64,000 nucleotides of DNA from Candidatus Wallbacteria bacterium (lineage in GTDB: Bacteria; Muiribacteriota; JAQTZZ01), in the NCBI GenBank assembly GCA_028687545.1, contig JAQTZZ010000014.1:1-64000 (forward strand), written 5' to 3'. The translations under genes were made by a program, and so were the position numbers. The notes beneath the pieces are model-generated. The model did not search any database. It saw only the letters and a list, made by a program, of their open reading frames with translations, and was not told the origin of the DNA. Below, in pieces: positions 33,567 through 41,204 of this stretch; within the stretch, counting starts at the first letter, position 1; every line of letters starts with the position of its first letter.

Positions 33567-33888
33567 CTTGCTGCTGCCCATTCTAGTGATTCTGCTGGCT
33601 TTATCCGGATCCGGAAAAAAAGGGGACCGGGTGGAAATCCAAAACGGAGTGAGCCTGCTCTCTTATTCACTGTCAGCTGAACGCCTGATCGAAATCAGCG
33701 GAAAATTTCCCCTGAAAATCCGGATCAGTGAAGGGCAGGTTTCAGTTTACGGATCTCTTTGTCAGAATCACATCTGCGAAAAGATGGGAAAAATCAGCGC
33801 TCCTGGTGAATGCATTGTCTGTGTGCCGGCTAGAATCATAATCAGGATCAAGGGGGATTCCGGTGAGCTCGACGCTATCTGCCAGTAA
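33538..33888 (+). CDS. NusG-domain-II membrane protein, EetA-like
   Basis: A 116-residue protein with one N-terminal membrane helix (about 10-24) and an extracytoplasmic NusG-II-type domain. The domain shows the diagnostic cysteine set Cys75-x4-Cys80-x11-Cys92-x2-Cys95 in GSLCQNHICEKMGKI and APGECIVCVPA. Proteins of this kind are annotated NusG domain II-containing; the Listeria member (EetA) is needed for flavin-based extracellular electron transfer with FmnB, PplA, Ndh2 and EetB. The gene starts inside the end of apbE and ends inside the start of the Gx gene (26-base overlap), a very tight unit. The four cysteines could be redox active or bind a metal. Confidence 0.82.
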   Translation: MRRKFFKTNDLLLPILVILLALSGSGKKGDRVEIQNGVSLLSYSLSAERLIEISGKFPLKIRISEGQVSVYGSLCQNHICEKMGKISAPGECIVCVPARIIIRIKGDSGELDAICQ

Positions 33889-34393
33889 AAGAGTTGCTCT
33901 GGCCGCCACCCTGCTTTCCATGGCCATCTGTGCAAGCCTGCTGGACACATCCCTCCAGACTTACTTCCAAACCATGCCGTTTCTCAGGCTGGGCCTCTCA
34001 AATATCTTTGTACTCCTCGGGGTGCTCCTGCTGCCTGTTTCAGAGGCTCTCCTGATTGCGACCGGAAAAGTGCTGCTGCCCGGAATCATACTGGGAAATC
34101 TGGGGCCTTCGTTCCTGCTTGCAGCAACAGGCACGGCGTTTTCCTTCCTCGTCATGCTGATCACCCGGAAAAAATCGTCAATTTATTTCATTTCACAGTC
34201 AGGCGCAATTTTTCACAACCTGGGGCAATTCATAGCTTTGAGCTTTGTGCTTCCCGAAGCAGTCACACCAGGAATGCTCCGCCTGCTGCTCCTCTCTTCC
34301 ATTCCGGGCGGGATTATAGTCGCAGCCTGCACGTATCTTGTACTTTACCGCGCTGAGGTTTTTCTTGAATCGAGCTTACCGGATACACTATAA
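33863..34393 (+). CDS. Gx-family membrane protein, EetB-like
   Basis: A 176-residue protein with five or six hydrophobic helices (LAATLLSMAICASLLD; LGLSNIFVLLGVLLLP; GNLGPSFLLAATGTAFSFLV; NLGQFIALSFVL; LLLLSSIPGGIIVAACTYLV). It belongs to the Gx transporter family, often misannotated heptaprenyl diphosphate synthase component I. In Listeria this family member is EetB. The start is GTG 33863, with AAGGGGG about seven bases upstream, inside the EetA-like gene. A role in moving electrons or quinone-linked flavin across the membrane is inferred from the cluster. A promoter for the next gene overlaps its stop codon. Confidence 0.82.
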   Translation: MSSTLSASKRVALAATLLSMAICASLLDTSLQTYFQTMPFLRLGLSNIFVLLGVLLLPVSEALLIATGKVLLPGIILGNLGPSFLLAATGTAFSFLVMLITRKKSSIYFISQSGAIFHNLGQFIALSFVLPEAVTPGMLRLLLLSSIPGGIIVAACTYLVLYRAEVFLESSLPDTL

Positions 34394-34394
34394 T
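34365..34394 (+). promoter_or_regulatory. sigma-70-type promoter upstream of the 473-residue membrane protein
   Basis: TTGAAT (34365-34370) and a perfect TATAAT (34389-34394) are 18 bases apart and overlap the end of the EetB-like gene. Transcription from about 34401 leaves a leader of roughly 65 bases before ATG 34468. Confidence 0.65.
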
Positions 34395-34467
34395 AATCTA
34401 TGGAATTCTTGCAGAATGTTTTTTCACTATGTTTCGGATACTATTTTGCTAGAGGCTCAGTGTATCT

Positions 34468-35889
34468 ATGAATAAAAAATGGACAGTCTTCTTCCTCATA
34501 CTGTACTCCATACTGATCGCATATCTTTATCAGGAGCGCTTCAACCTGATCAACAGGTCCCGTGGATATGCGATACCTGCTTTTTCAGAATCAGAATCCC
34601 TGACCAGGACAATGCTTGTCTGCCCGGAACTTTTTCCCCAGAAAGCCGACAGGGTCAACTACCAGATCTGGGAAGGAGATCCAGGCTCCTGGTTTGGTGA
34701 AAACCGTTTTTCCAGGCTGCTCTGTCTTTTCCTGATCCTCCTCACTGTAACCTGGTTCCTGATCTATCTGAAGCTGTTCAGGGAGGTAATGCTGCTGAAT
34801 CTCCTGTCATTGGCAGCTTATCTATTTTGCGCAGCCTTCATCCTGCTGCCTTTGTCATATCTTGCCAAAGACCAGACTCTTCTCCTGTATGCAAAGACCA
34901 TGTTCTTCATTCTCTGCTTCTACCTGGCAAAGAACCTTGCCGGATGGCTGCACCAGTATCCCCCAGGTTTGAGGGCTGTCGCAGTCTTACCACTTGTTTT
35001 CAACCTGATCCCAGCCTACCTGTTTTTTATTTTTGTAACAAGCGCCAAACCTGTGCTGCTGAACTTCGAAACTCTGCACCTTCAGACAGGTTCCTATCCG
35101 CTGGCTCTTAGATTACCCGAGAGAAATGGTCGTTTTTTCATGGTGTTTCAGCTTTACAACAAGGATTCCAAGCTCGACTCCTTTGCCAGACAGATCGATC
35201 TCACAGACGACATGCTGCTGACCTCTTCCCTTTTTTCCATGCCAGTCCTGGGGTGCTCAGATCAGGTGAACCCGGAACTGATTGTCAGGAATCTGACTGC
35301 CAGACAGATCGGGAAGAAGCTCAAATTCACGGGTGACAATATCAGGATCTATCCTCAGGAAGCTGAGATAGTCATACCACCCGGGGAATCCAGGACACTC
35401 AAGCTCAACCTGATACCCTCTCTGCCTGGGACTCAGGAAATCAGCATTGACTGCGGCAATCAAAAGATTTCCTGGCCGGTTTTCGTCTCATACCCTGAAG
35501 GCCCCTGTGATGAATCACTGGATAGCGGGGACTTCTCACTCCGTTCTTCCTGGGAAAAGATCAACCGGAGCTTGCAGCTGATTCTGGAAGTGACCAATAA
35601 AAACGATTTTCAACACAGTTTCACGCTGGTATTGCCCGAACTTCCCGGGCTCAAACCAGAGCATCCTGGAATCACCAGATTCGGCTGCACCTATCTGCTT
35701 GAGAACAGCCAGATCGGACCCAACAACAAAGTTTTCATCACTATCCCTTATCGTGAAATCATCCCAGGCACTTACAAAGGACGGAAAATGGTGATCTTCA
35801 TGTATGGAGATACGCAGCCTGTCCATAAGGAATCCATCAAAATCCCGGATTACATGGTCGAAGAAGCATGCCTTGACGTGACGATGTAA
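34468..35889 (+). CDS. membrane protein with extracytoplasmic beta domains, unknown
   Basis: A 473-residue protein with a first hydrophobic helix (5-20), then four more at about 82-100, 107-135, 140-156 and 168-192. About 280 residues of beta-rich, soluble sequence follow, containing two possible Ig-like modules (EAEIVIPPGESRTLKLNLIPSLPG is typical of such a fold). The ribosome site is weak (GAGG 12 bases away). It has its own promoter and lies 74 bases after the electron-transfer-like trio, so it may belong to that function, but this is proximity only. No cofactor motif (CxxCH, D-G-x-T) is visible. Unrecognised family. Confidence 0.65.
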   Translation: MNKKWTVFFLILYSILIAYLYQERFNLINRSRGYAIPAFSESESLTRTMLVCPELFPQKADRVNYQIWEGDPGSWFGENRFSRLLCLFLILLTVTWFLIYLKLFREVMLLNLLSLAAYLFCAAFILLPLSYLAKDQTLLLYAKTMFFILCFYLAKNLAGWLHQYPPGLRAVAVLPLVFNLIPAYLFFIFVTSAKPVLLNFETLHLQTGSYPLALRLPERNGRFFMVFQLYNKDSKLDSFARQIDLTDDMLLTSSLFSMPVLGCSDQVNPELIVRNLTARQIGKKLKFTGDNIRIYPQEAEIVIPPGESRTLKLNLIPSLPGTQEISIDCGNQKISWPVFVSYPEGPCDESLDSGDFSLRSSWEKINRSLQLILEVTNKNDFQHSFTLVLPELPGLKPEHPGITRFGCTYLLENSQIGPNNKVFITIPYREIIPGTYKGRKMVIFMYGDTQPVHKESIKIPDYMVEEACLDVTM

Positions 35890-35983
35890 TATCAGACATC
35901 CTGCCATTTTGAGGTGTGCTGAAAAAAAAGGGACACCAACAGTATGGTAAGCAGTATCTTTTTTAGTGATTTAGATTCTATAA

Positions 35984-37003
35984 TTATTTTTCAATACTAC
36001 CCTGATGAACCACTTTCGATTTCCCTGTCCCTTCGCTGATCCGGAATCCGGCAGCCTCGATCTCGGCAATGATGCCGTCCAGATTGTCCAGCACGCAATC
36101 GCAATCGATATTCTTGCCTGGATAAATTTCATATAATCTGCGGTTTCTGGCGGGTGTCAGAGACGGCATTATTACATTGGCGCCTGCCTTCAGTCCCTCC
36201 ACTCTTCCCTCAGGCCGCACTGTGACCAGTGCAGTAGTGGCAGGTATGTTGGCGAGCGGGTTCAGAATCCGCAGGAGTGCCGTATAGCGCAGGGTGGTTT
36301 GATAATCCCCGCCTAGCTCATCTGACAGCGGTGTTCCGGGATGCGGAATGAACGGTCCGCAGCCGAGCATGTCAAGCTTCAATTCAGAAAGCCTGAGCAG
36401 ACTGTCAGCCAGGTCGTCAATTCCCTCTCCCGGCAGGCCGATGATGATGCCTGACCCGGTTTCATAACCCAGTCCCTGCAATCTGCCAAGCAGCTCAAGC
36501 CTCTTTTCAAAATCGCAGCCAGGCCTCATTTTTTGATAGTTTTCCCGGTTGAACGTCTCGATCTTCATCAGGTAGCGGTCTGCGCCAGCTTCGCGCCACA
36601 TCCTGTAAACCTCAGGATCATGTTCACCAAGGGACAGGGTAACGTCTACAGACACGCGGTCCTTGATCCCTCTGACGATATCAGCAATGTCTTCTGCCTT
36701 GTAAAAATCGTCTTCTCCTGATTGGAGTACGATCGTATTCAGACCTTTTTTCAGGTGATGTGCCAGCACGGCCAGCGAGATTACTTCGGCAGGCGGAAGG
36801 CGATAGCGCTGCAGGCTCCTGTTGCTCCGCCTGATCCCGCAATAGGCGCAATCCCTGGCGCAGACATTGGATAATTCAATGATCCCTCTCAGATGGACCT
36901 GATTTTCAAAATGCTGAGCCCGGGTTTCAAAAGCTTCCTGGAAAAGAGCATGGTCATTGGAACCGGCAAGCAGAGCTTTGATTCCCGGGTGATCAAGATT
37001 CAT
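35984..37003 (-). CDS. hydE: [FeFe]-hydrogenase H-cluster radical SAM maturase HydE
   Basis: A 339-residue radical SAM enzyme that takes part in building the diiron site of [FeFe] hydrogenase. The SAM-cluster motif is CARDCAYC (Cys48, Cys52, Cys55) in ELSNVCARDCAYCGIRR, followed by the HydE-type GLNTIVLQSGEDDFY, METFNRENYQKMRP and GSGIIIGLPGEG. The C-terminal TALVTVRPEGRVEGLKAGANVIMPSLTP fits the HydE/PylB branch of the BioB-like family; PylB is less likely given the close HydE pattern. HydF, HydG and the hydrogenase are not in this window. It starts one base after the upstream gene's stop and appears to be the last gene of the rplM-rpsI transcript. Confidence 0.9.
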   Translation of the reverse strand: MNLDHPGIKALLAGSNDHALFQEAFETRAQHFENQVHLRGIIELSNVCARDCAYCGIRRSNRSLQRYRLPPAEVISLAVLAHHLKKGLNTIVLQSGEDDFYKAEDIADIVRGIKDRVSVDVTLSLGEHDPEVYRMWREAGADRYLMKIETFNRENYQKMRPGCDFEKRLELLGRLQGLGYETGSGIIIGLPGEGIDDLADSLLRLSELKLDMLGCGPFIPHPGTPLSDELGGDYQTTLRYTALLRILNPLANIPATTALVTVRPEGRVEGLKAGANVIMPSLTPARNRRLYEIYPGKNIDCDCVLDNLDGIIAEIEAAGFRISEGTGKSKVVHQGSIEK

Positions 37004-37004
37004 T

Positions 37005-37640
37005 TCACTCTTTTTCCAGTTCCAGATAATCCAGGGCTGCCTGAGCCTTTTTTTTCAGAGAATTGACGAATTTATCGTATTTGTTGTCCGATTTTTCATG
37101 AGCGGTCGTGAGGTCATCCAAGGCCTTTTTGAGAAAGTCCCTTTTTTCTGAAGTCCCGCGCTCTGTTTCCGCAAGCTGGAAATTGCAGTAAGCCCGGCCG
37201 AAATAATACTTCGCCTCATCCTGCTTCTGAACCCTGGCTTTGGAGAGGGCAATCTCAAACAAACCCAGTGCGGCCGTATATTCAAAGAACTTCACGTTCA
37301 ACCAGGCCAGTCTGTAATCAGACAATGGATCTGGAATCGACAGGGATTTGCTGGAATCAGCTTTTTTAGGATCAAATCCAATCTCGGAATCTACCTGGAA
37401 ATCCACCAGATCATAATCATCTTTTTTCTTCTGCAGCAATTCCAGTTTTTTCGCGGATTTCTGATAACCGGAGTAGAGAATTTTGGAATGCTGGTCATCT
37501 GCGGAAAAACGCTTCACATAGTCGGTATATTCAGCAAACTGCCGGTTGACCTGATCGCGGAGGTCTGAAAGTTCGTCGGCAGACAGAACTGCTGAGAACA
37601 ATATAAAAAAGAGAGTAAAGCAGGCTTTACTCTCTTTCAT
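37005..37640 (-). CDS. exported helical protein, unknown
   Basis: A 211-residue protein with a signal peptide (1-20, CFTLFFILFSAVLSADE) and an all-helical, charged body that may contain two loose TPR-like units (KYYFGRAYCNFQLAETERG, DFLKKALDDLTTAHEKSD). ATG 37640 gives the signal peptide; ATG 37658 would add six residues in front. It lies 27 bases after rpsI and one base before hydE, an odd mix of translation, envelope and hydrogenase-maturation genes in one apparent transcript. Function unknown. Confidence 0.65.
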   Translation of the reverse strand: MKESKACFTLFFILFSAVLSADELSDLRDQVNRQFAEYTDYVKRFSADDQHSKILYSGYQKSAKKLELLQKKKDDYDLVDFQVDSEIGFDPKKADSSKSLSIPDPLSDYRLAWLNVKFFEYTAALGLFEIALSKARVQKQDEAKYYFGRAYCNFQLAETERGTSEKRDFLKKALDDLTTAHEKSDNKYDKFVNSLKKKAQAALDYLELEKE

Positions 37641-37667
37641 TATCTTATCCACAATCATCAGCCGGAA

Positions 37668-38057
37668 TCAGCGCTTGGAGTACTGATAGCGGGCCCTGGC
37701 GCCCTTCTGTCCGTACTTCTTGCGTTCCTTCATCCTGGAGTCCCTGGTGAGAAACCCGGCTTTCTTCAAAGGCGCTCTGAGATTTTCATCCACCCTGATC
37801 AGAGCCCTGCTGATGCCATGCCTGATGGCCTGGGCCTGTCCGGTGAATCCACCGCCGTTGACACGGATGAAGATATCAAAATTCTTTTCCAGATTCGTGA
37901 TCATCAGAGGGGATTTCACGAAGCCGATCAGCTTCTGCTGATTGGCAAGGTATTCCTCCATGGTACGCTCGTTGATGGTAATGGCTCCGGTCCCCTCGGA
38001 CATGCGCACACGGGCCACCGAGGTCTTCCTTCTGCCGCATCCTACGTAAACTTGCAT
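37668..38057 (-). CDS. rpsI: 30S ribosomal protein S9
   Basis: A 129-residue S9/uS9 protein. Typical sequence parts are [19 protein letters not shown] at the N-terminus, [21 protein letters not shown] in the middle and the basic C-terminal tail ending RARYQYSKR, whose last residues reach the ribosomal P site. AAGGAGG precedes ATG 38057. It follows rplM by ten bases, the standard bacterial pair. Confidence 0.99.
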   Translation of the reverse strand: MQVYVGCGRRKTSVARVRMSEGTGAITINERTMEEYLANQQKLIGFVKSPLMITNLEKNFDIFIRVNGGGFTGQAQAIRHGISRALIRVDENLRAPLKKAGFLTRDSRMKERKKYGQKGARARYQYSKR

Positions 38058-38067
38058 CTATTCCTCC

Positions 38068-38496
38068 TTAAAGCTCAATTTTTTCTGGATTCTGGGCTTC
38101 GTGCGGGTGAACGCTACCTGTGTAGACCTTCAGGCGGGTCAATTTATGGGGGCTGAGCCTGTTTTTCGGCAGCATACCCTTTACTGCACCATGGATCACC
38201 CGTTCCGGGTCAGTGGAGATTACTTCTTCGAAAGTCTTCGACTTTAGTCCACCCGGATAGCCGGTATATTTATAGTACATCTTCTGCGTCATTTTGCGCC
38301 CTGTCACACGGATTTTGTCCGCATTCACCACAACCACGAAATCTCCGGAGTCGGTATGCGGAGTGTAGGTCACCTCATTTTTGCCGTTCAATATGTCGGC
38401 GATCCGGGTGGCGAGTCTCCCCAGTATCTGATTCTCGGCATCGATCAGGTACCATTTCCTTTTAACCTCTTCCTGCTTCTGAGTATAGGTTTTCAT
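38068..38496 (-). CDS. rplM: 50S ribosomal protein L13
   Basis: A 142-residue L13/uL13 protein, binding 23S rRNA early in 50S assembly. Recognised by the N-terminal [25 protein letters not shown], the middle [19 protein letters not shown] and [11 protein letters not shown], and [13 protein letters not shown] near the end. GGGAGGATTGA directly precedes ATG 38496. It lies 16 bases after truA, in the order ecfA-ecfT-truA-rplM-rpsI known from Firmicutes. No long leader is available for autoregulation. Confidence 0.99.
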   Translation of the reverse strand: MKTYTQKQEEVKRKWYLIDAENQILGRLATRIADILNGKNEVTYTPHTDSGDFVVVVNADKIRVTGRKMTQKMYYKYTGYPGGLKSKTFEEVISTDPERVIHGAVKGMLPKNRLSPHKLTRLKVYTGSVHPHEAQNPEKIEL

Positions 38497-38512
38497 TCAA
38501 TCCTCCCAAGGA

Positions 38513-39259
38513 TTACGTGTAAATTACTTTTGCAAGGTACAAACCATTCGGAGGCGCTTTTTCCGGCAGGTTCACCTTGCCCGGGTGCGAAAGCTGCAGC
38601 TGCAGTGCTTCCGGTTTGATATACCCCGCACCACAGTGCAGAAGCATCGAGGTCAGCACCCGGACCATGCCTCTCAGGAAGCCGTCTCCTTCAAAAGTGA
38701 AGATGGTTCCTTCTCTGTTTTCTGTTACTTCCAGGCTGTAGAGACGTTTCACCGTGTTTGTCCGGGGCTCCAGATTGGCGGCAAACCCGGCAAAATCATG
38801 CTCGCCTAGAAAAATCTCCGCCGTCCGCTGCACCAGAGTTTTATCGAAGCTGCGCTTCCGCCAGAACCAGCAGTAATTCCGCAGCCAGGGTTCCAATTCC
38901 CCGGTCTTCACCCAGTAAAGGTAAACCTTACGCTTGACCGAGTAACGGGAATGGAAATCCGCAGGGACAGTATAAACACTCCGCACGGTGATTTCACCGT
39001 TCAGCGAATGGTTGAGAAGAAGTTTAATTTTTTCAAGAGGAACTTGCAAGCTTTTTGTTTTGAAATTGACCACCTGACCTAGAGCATGCACTCCTGTGTC
39101 GGTTCTGCCTGAACCGGCGATGGTAAGTTTATGTCCCACAATGGGTTTCAGTGCTTCTTCCAGACAGCCCTGCACTGTCCTTGCTTTCGGCTGTCGCTGG
39201 AATCCATGGAAACAGGAGCCGTCATAGCTGATGGTGAGGGCGATGTTCAGCTCATCCAT
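38513..39259 (-). CDS. truA: tRNA pseudouridine(38-40) synthase
   Basis: A 248-residue TruA, converting uridines 38-40 of the tRNA anticodon arm to pseudouridine. The family start IALTISYDGSCFHGFQRQP is clear, and the catalytic aspartate lies in GSGRTDTGVHALGQVVNF. The RGMVRVLTSMLL segment near the end is also typical. ATG 39259 matches homologues and overlaps ecfT by 13 bases; the longer start at 39283 is possible. Neither has a good ribosome site, so translation probably depends on ecfT. Confidence 0.96.
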   Translation of the reverse strand: MDELNIALTISYDGSCFHGFQRQPKARTVQGCLEEALKPIVGHKLTIAGSGRTDTGVHALGQVVNFKTKSLQVPLEKIKLLLNHSLNGEITVRSVYTVPADFHSRYSVKRKVYLYWVKTGELEPWLRNYCWFWRKRSFDKTLVQRTAEIFLGEHDFAGFAANLEPRTNTVKRLYSLEVTENREGTIFTFEGDGFLRGMVRVLTSMLLHCGAGYIKPEALQLQLSHPGKVNLPEKAPPNGLYLAKVIYT

Positions 39260-40074
39260 ATTATTAAAAGACCGAGCTTGCATGAAACAAACAGAGACAC
39301 GAACAGGAGCAATGCAGCAAAATCAATAGTTTTAAGTCGATACTCCCTGAGGGAGGTCCGGCCTTCTCCTCCTGTGTAACATCTGACTTCCATCGCCAGA
39401 GAAAGTTCGTCCGCTCTCTTGAAGGAATTAAAAAACAGAGGGAGCAGCAGTGAGGATACTTTTCTGAGTCTGACAATGAAATTTCCCTTCCCGAAGTTGA
39501 TCCCGCGGGCGATCTGAGCTTTGATGATCTTGTCAAGCTCCCGCGCCAGTATCGGGATAAAGCGCAGTGCAATGGTAGTCATCAGGGCGAATTCGTGCAC
39601 AGGAAATCCGATTTTCTTCAAAGGTTTTCCCAGTTTTTCCAAGGCATAAGTCAGATCAACTGGGGACGTTGTCAGAGTAAGCAGGGTGGTGGTCATTACC
39701 AGAAGCAGCAGCCTGGAAATGACGATCAAGGTTTGAGAAAGCCCCTGGTCAGTGATTTTTAAAATCCAGAAACTGAAAATCACTTTCCCGTCTGTGATGA
39801 ATAAAAGATTCATTAGAGTGACAAAGATTACTAGAAACAGGACAGCCCTCAATCCGCGGATAAAATGATAGAATCGCAGACGGGCCAGCAGGATCAGGTC
39901 GCTGATGAATAAAAACAGCAGTAAATACAGGAAAATGGTTTTCACAACAAAGACATTGGCGATGAAAATGAACATCAGGATCACTTTCATCCTGGCGTCC
40001 AGATGATGGAGATAAGAATTTCCAGGAATATACTGCCCCAGGGAAAAGTCCCTCAGATAGCTAAGCATCAGCAC
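39247..40074 (-). CDS. ecfT: ECF transporter transmembrane component EcfT
   Basis: A 275-residue membrane coupling protein of energy-coupling-factor vitamin transporters. It has the N-terminal LGQYIPGNSYLHHLDARMKV, membrane helices around 30-75, 85-105 and 115-140, and the coupling-helix motifs near ARELDKIIKAQIARGINF and SFKRADELSLAMEVRCY (the two A-R-G-like EcfT motifs). A last helix lies at about 255-272. The gene overlaps ecfA (14 bases) and truA (13 bases). Orphan S components elsewhere, including the one at 45119, would share this module. Confidence 0.94.
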   Translation of the reverse strand: MLMLSYLRDFSLGQYIPGNSYLHHLDARMKVILMFIFIANVFVVKTIFLYLLLFLFISDLILLARLRFYHFIRGLRAVLFLVIFVTLMNLLFITDGKVIFSFWILKITDQGLSQTLIVISRLLLLVMTTTLLTLTTSPVDLTYALEKLGKPLKKIGFPVHEFALMTTIALRFIPILARELDKIIKAQIARGINFGKGNFIVRLRKVSSLLLPLFFNSFKRADELSLAMEVRCYTGGEGRTSLREYRLKTIDFAALLLFVSLFVSCKLGLLIIWMS

Positions 40075-40888
40075 CCCGCTTCATCCGCTCTGAAAGCAGG
40101 GCGAGTGCCGATTCGCGGGACCTCCATCCTGAATCGATTTCTCCGATCACCGTGTCCATTACTCTGACTATCAGCGGCCTTTTCAACCCGAACCGGGTAA
40201 ATTTATCACAATTCAAAAGCTCAGCAGTAGTGCCTTTGAAGGCGATTCCCCCGTCCCCAAGCACACAGACCCGGTCCAGGTACCCAAGCAGTTCCTGGTC
40301 GTGGGTAATCACGATCAGAGTGAACTTTTCCTCAGAATGGATTGCAAAGAGCTGCTGGATGAATTCCTTCCGACTTTTGGGATCAAGTCCGACAGTCGGT
40401 TCATCCAGAATCAGGACTTCAGGTTTCAAAACAAGAATTCCAGCCAGCGCTACCCTTCTCATTTCACCACCTGAAAGCGAAAATGGGGATCTGGAAAAAC
40501 AGGCCGGCCTGATCTTGAGAAACGCACAGGCCCATTCGATTCTGCGCCGCACTTCTTCAGATGGAAGCACAAGTTCATTCAAGCCATAACCGATGTCCTC
40601 GTAGACAGTTTCAGCGAACAACTGATGTTCAGGGTACTGGAGGACATATCCAATGCCGATCCCGGCTTCCCTGTCTTTCGAGAGCTCCACCGTCACTCTG
40701 CCTTTTGTAGGTTTGATCAACCCCCCGATCAATTGAGCCAGGGTGGTTTTTCCGGTTCCGGTGCGCCCGAGTAACCCGAAAACCTCTTCAGCTTGAATCT
40801 CAAGGTCAATCTCACGAAAAACAGGATATTCAAAAGGGGTGTCTTGAGAATAAATAAATGATAGTTTTTCTAGTGTGATCTTTGTCAA
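40061..40888 (-). CDS. ecfA: ECF transporter ATP-binding protein EcfA
   Basis: A 275-residue ABC ATPase. Walker A is GRTGTGKTT (about 37-45), with the Q-loop YVLQYPEHQLF typical of EcfA, signature FSLSGGEMRR, Walker B EVLILDEPTVGLDPKSR and switch His in VITHDQE. Most Firmicutes have two different EcfA genes in tandem here; only one is present, so a homodimer or a distant second copy is needed. The apparent start is TTG 40888, without a ribosome site, directly behind a terminator for the gene upstream, so its own promoter must overlap that terminator or the ecfA message is a read-through product. Confidence 0.94.
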   Translation of the reverse strand: MTKITLEKLSFIYSQDTPFEYPVFREIDLEIQAEEVFGLLGRTGTGKTTLAQLIGGLIKPTKGRVTVELSKDREAGIGIGYVLQYPEHQLFAETVYEDIGYGLNELVLPSEEVRRRIEWACAFLKIRPACFSRSPFSLSGGEMRRVALAGILVLKPEVLILDEPTVGLDPKSRKEFIQQLFAIHSEEKFTLIVITHDQELLGYLDRVCVLGDGGIAFKGTTAELLNCDKFTRFGLKRPLIVRVMDTVIGEIDSGWRSRESALALLSERMKRGADA

Positions 40889-40892
40889 GGTT

Positions 40893-40938
40893 AAATAAAA
40901 AGAGCTCTGCGTACATGATTTTAAGCATGTACGCAGAG
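40893..40938 (-). terminator. intrinsic terminator after the small membrane protein gene
   Basis: CTCTGCGTACATG (40905-40917) and CATGTACGCAGAG (40926-40938) form a perfect 13-base stem. On the minus strand CTCTTTTTATTT follows. It separates the PpiC-mazG group from ecfA, whose first codon is only five bases beyond. Confidence 0.88.
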
Positions 40939-40946
40939 TTGATCGA

Positions 40947-41204
40947 TTACTTTACATCTTTCTCGTCAAGCTTCAATCCGGTGAGGATTGCGTAGCTCAG
41001 CGCGATGTTTGCGAATACCAGGATCATGTTGGCGATCTCGAAGCAGCGGTTGACAAAGAACAACCTGCCCATCGCCAGATCTGCTGATACGATCGTGTCA
41101 TCAGGAACCTGCATGTAGTTGATGGAAAAGAAGATTCCTCCGAACATGATCACAAGCGACATGATTAGCAAAGTAAAAGCGGACATTTTGTAAAGCTTAT
41201 ACAC
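40947..41204 (-). CDS. small two-helix membrane protein overlapping mazG
   Basis: An 85-residue protein with two hydrophobic helices (about 8-28, FTLLIMSLVIMFGGIFFSI; about 52-74, IANMILVFANIALSYAILTG) and a charged C-terminus (LDEKDVK). The start is GTG 41204: AAAGGAGG lies eight bases before it, and it overlaps the last eight bases of mazG. The longer frame reading into mazG is rejected. It is followed by a perfect terminator. Strong ribosome site plus terminator suggest a real, expressed gene. No family recognised. Confidence 0.78.
   Translation of the reverse strand: MYKLYKMSAFTLLIMSLVIMFGGIFFSINYMQVPDDTIVSADLAMGRLFFVNRCFEIANMILVFANIALSYAILTGLKLDEKDVK

Noticed and set aside
33863-34393. 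Heptaprenyl diphosphate synthase component I
   Set aside because: A frequent database label for this family; the protein is a polytopic membrane protein with no prenyl synthase features, and no component II gene follows.
32589-35889. Flavinylated acceptor protein for ApbE
   Set aside because: I looked for D-G/A-x-S/T in the exported parts of the neighbouring proteins and found none convincing.
35984-37003. Biotin synthase or PylB for the HydE gene
   Set aside because: The sequence around the CxxxCxxC site and the C-terminal NVIMPSLTP pattern fit HydE better; no biotin or pyrrolysine genes are nearby.
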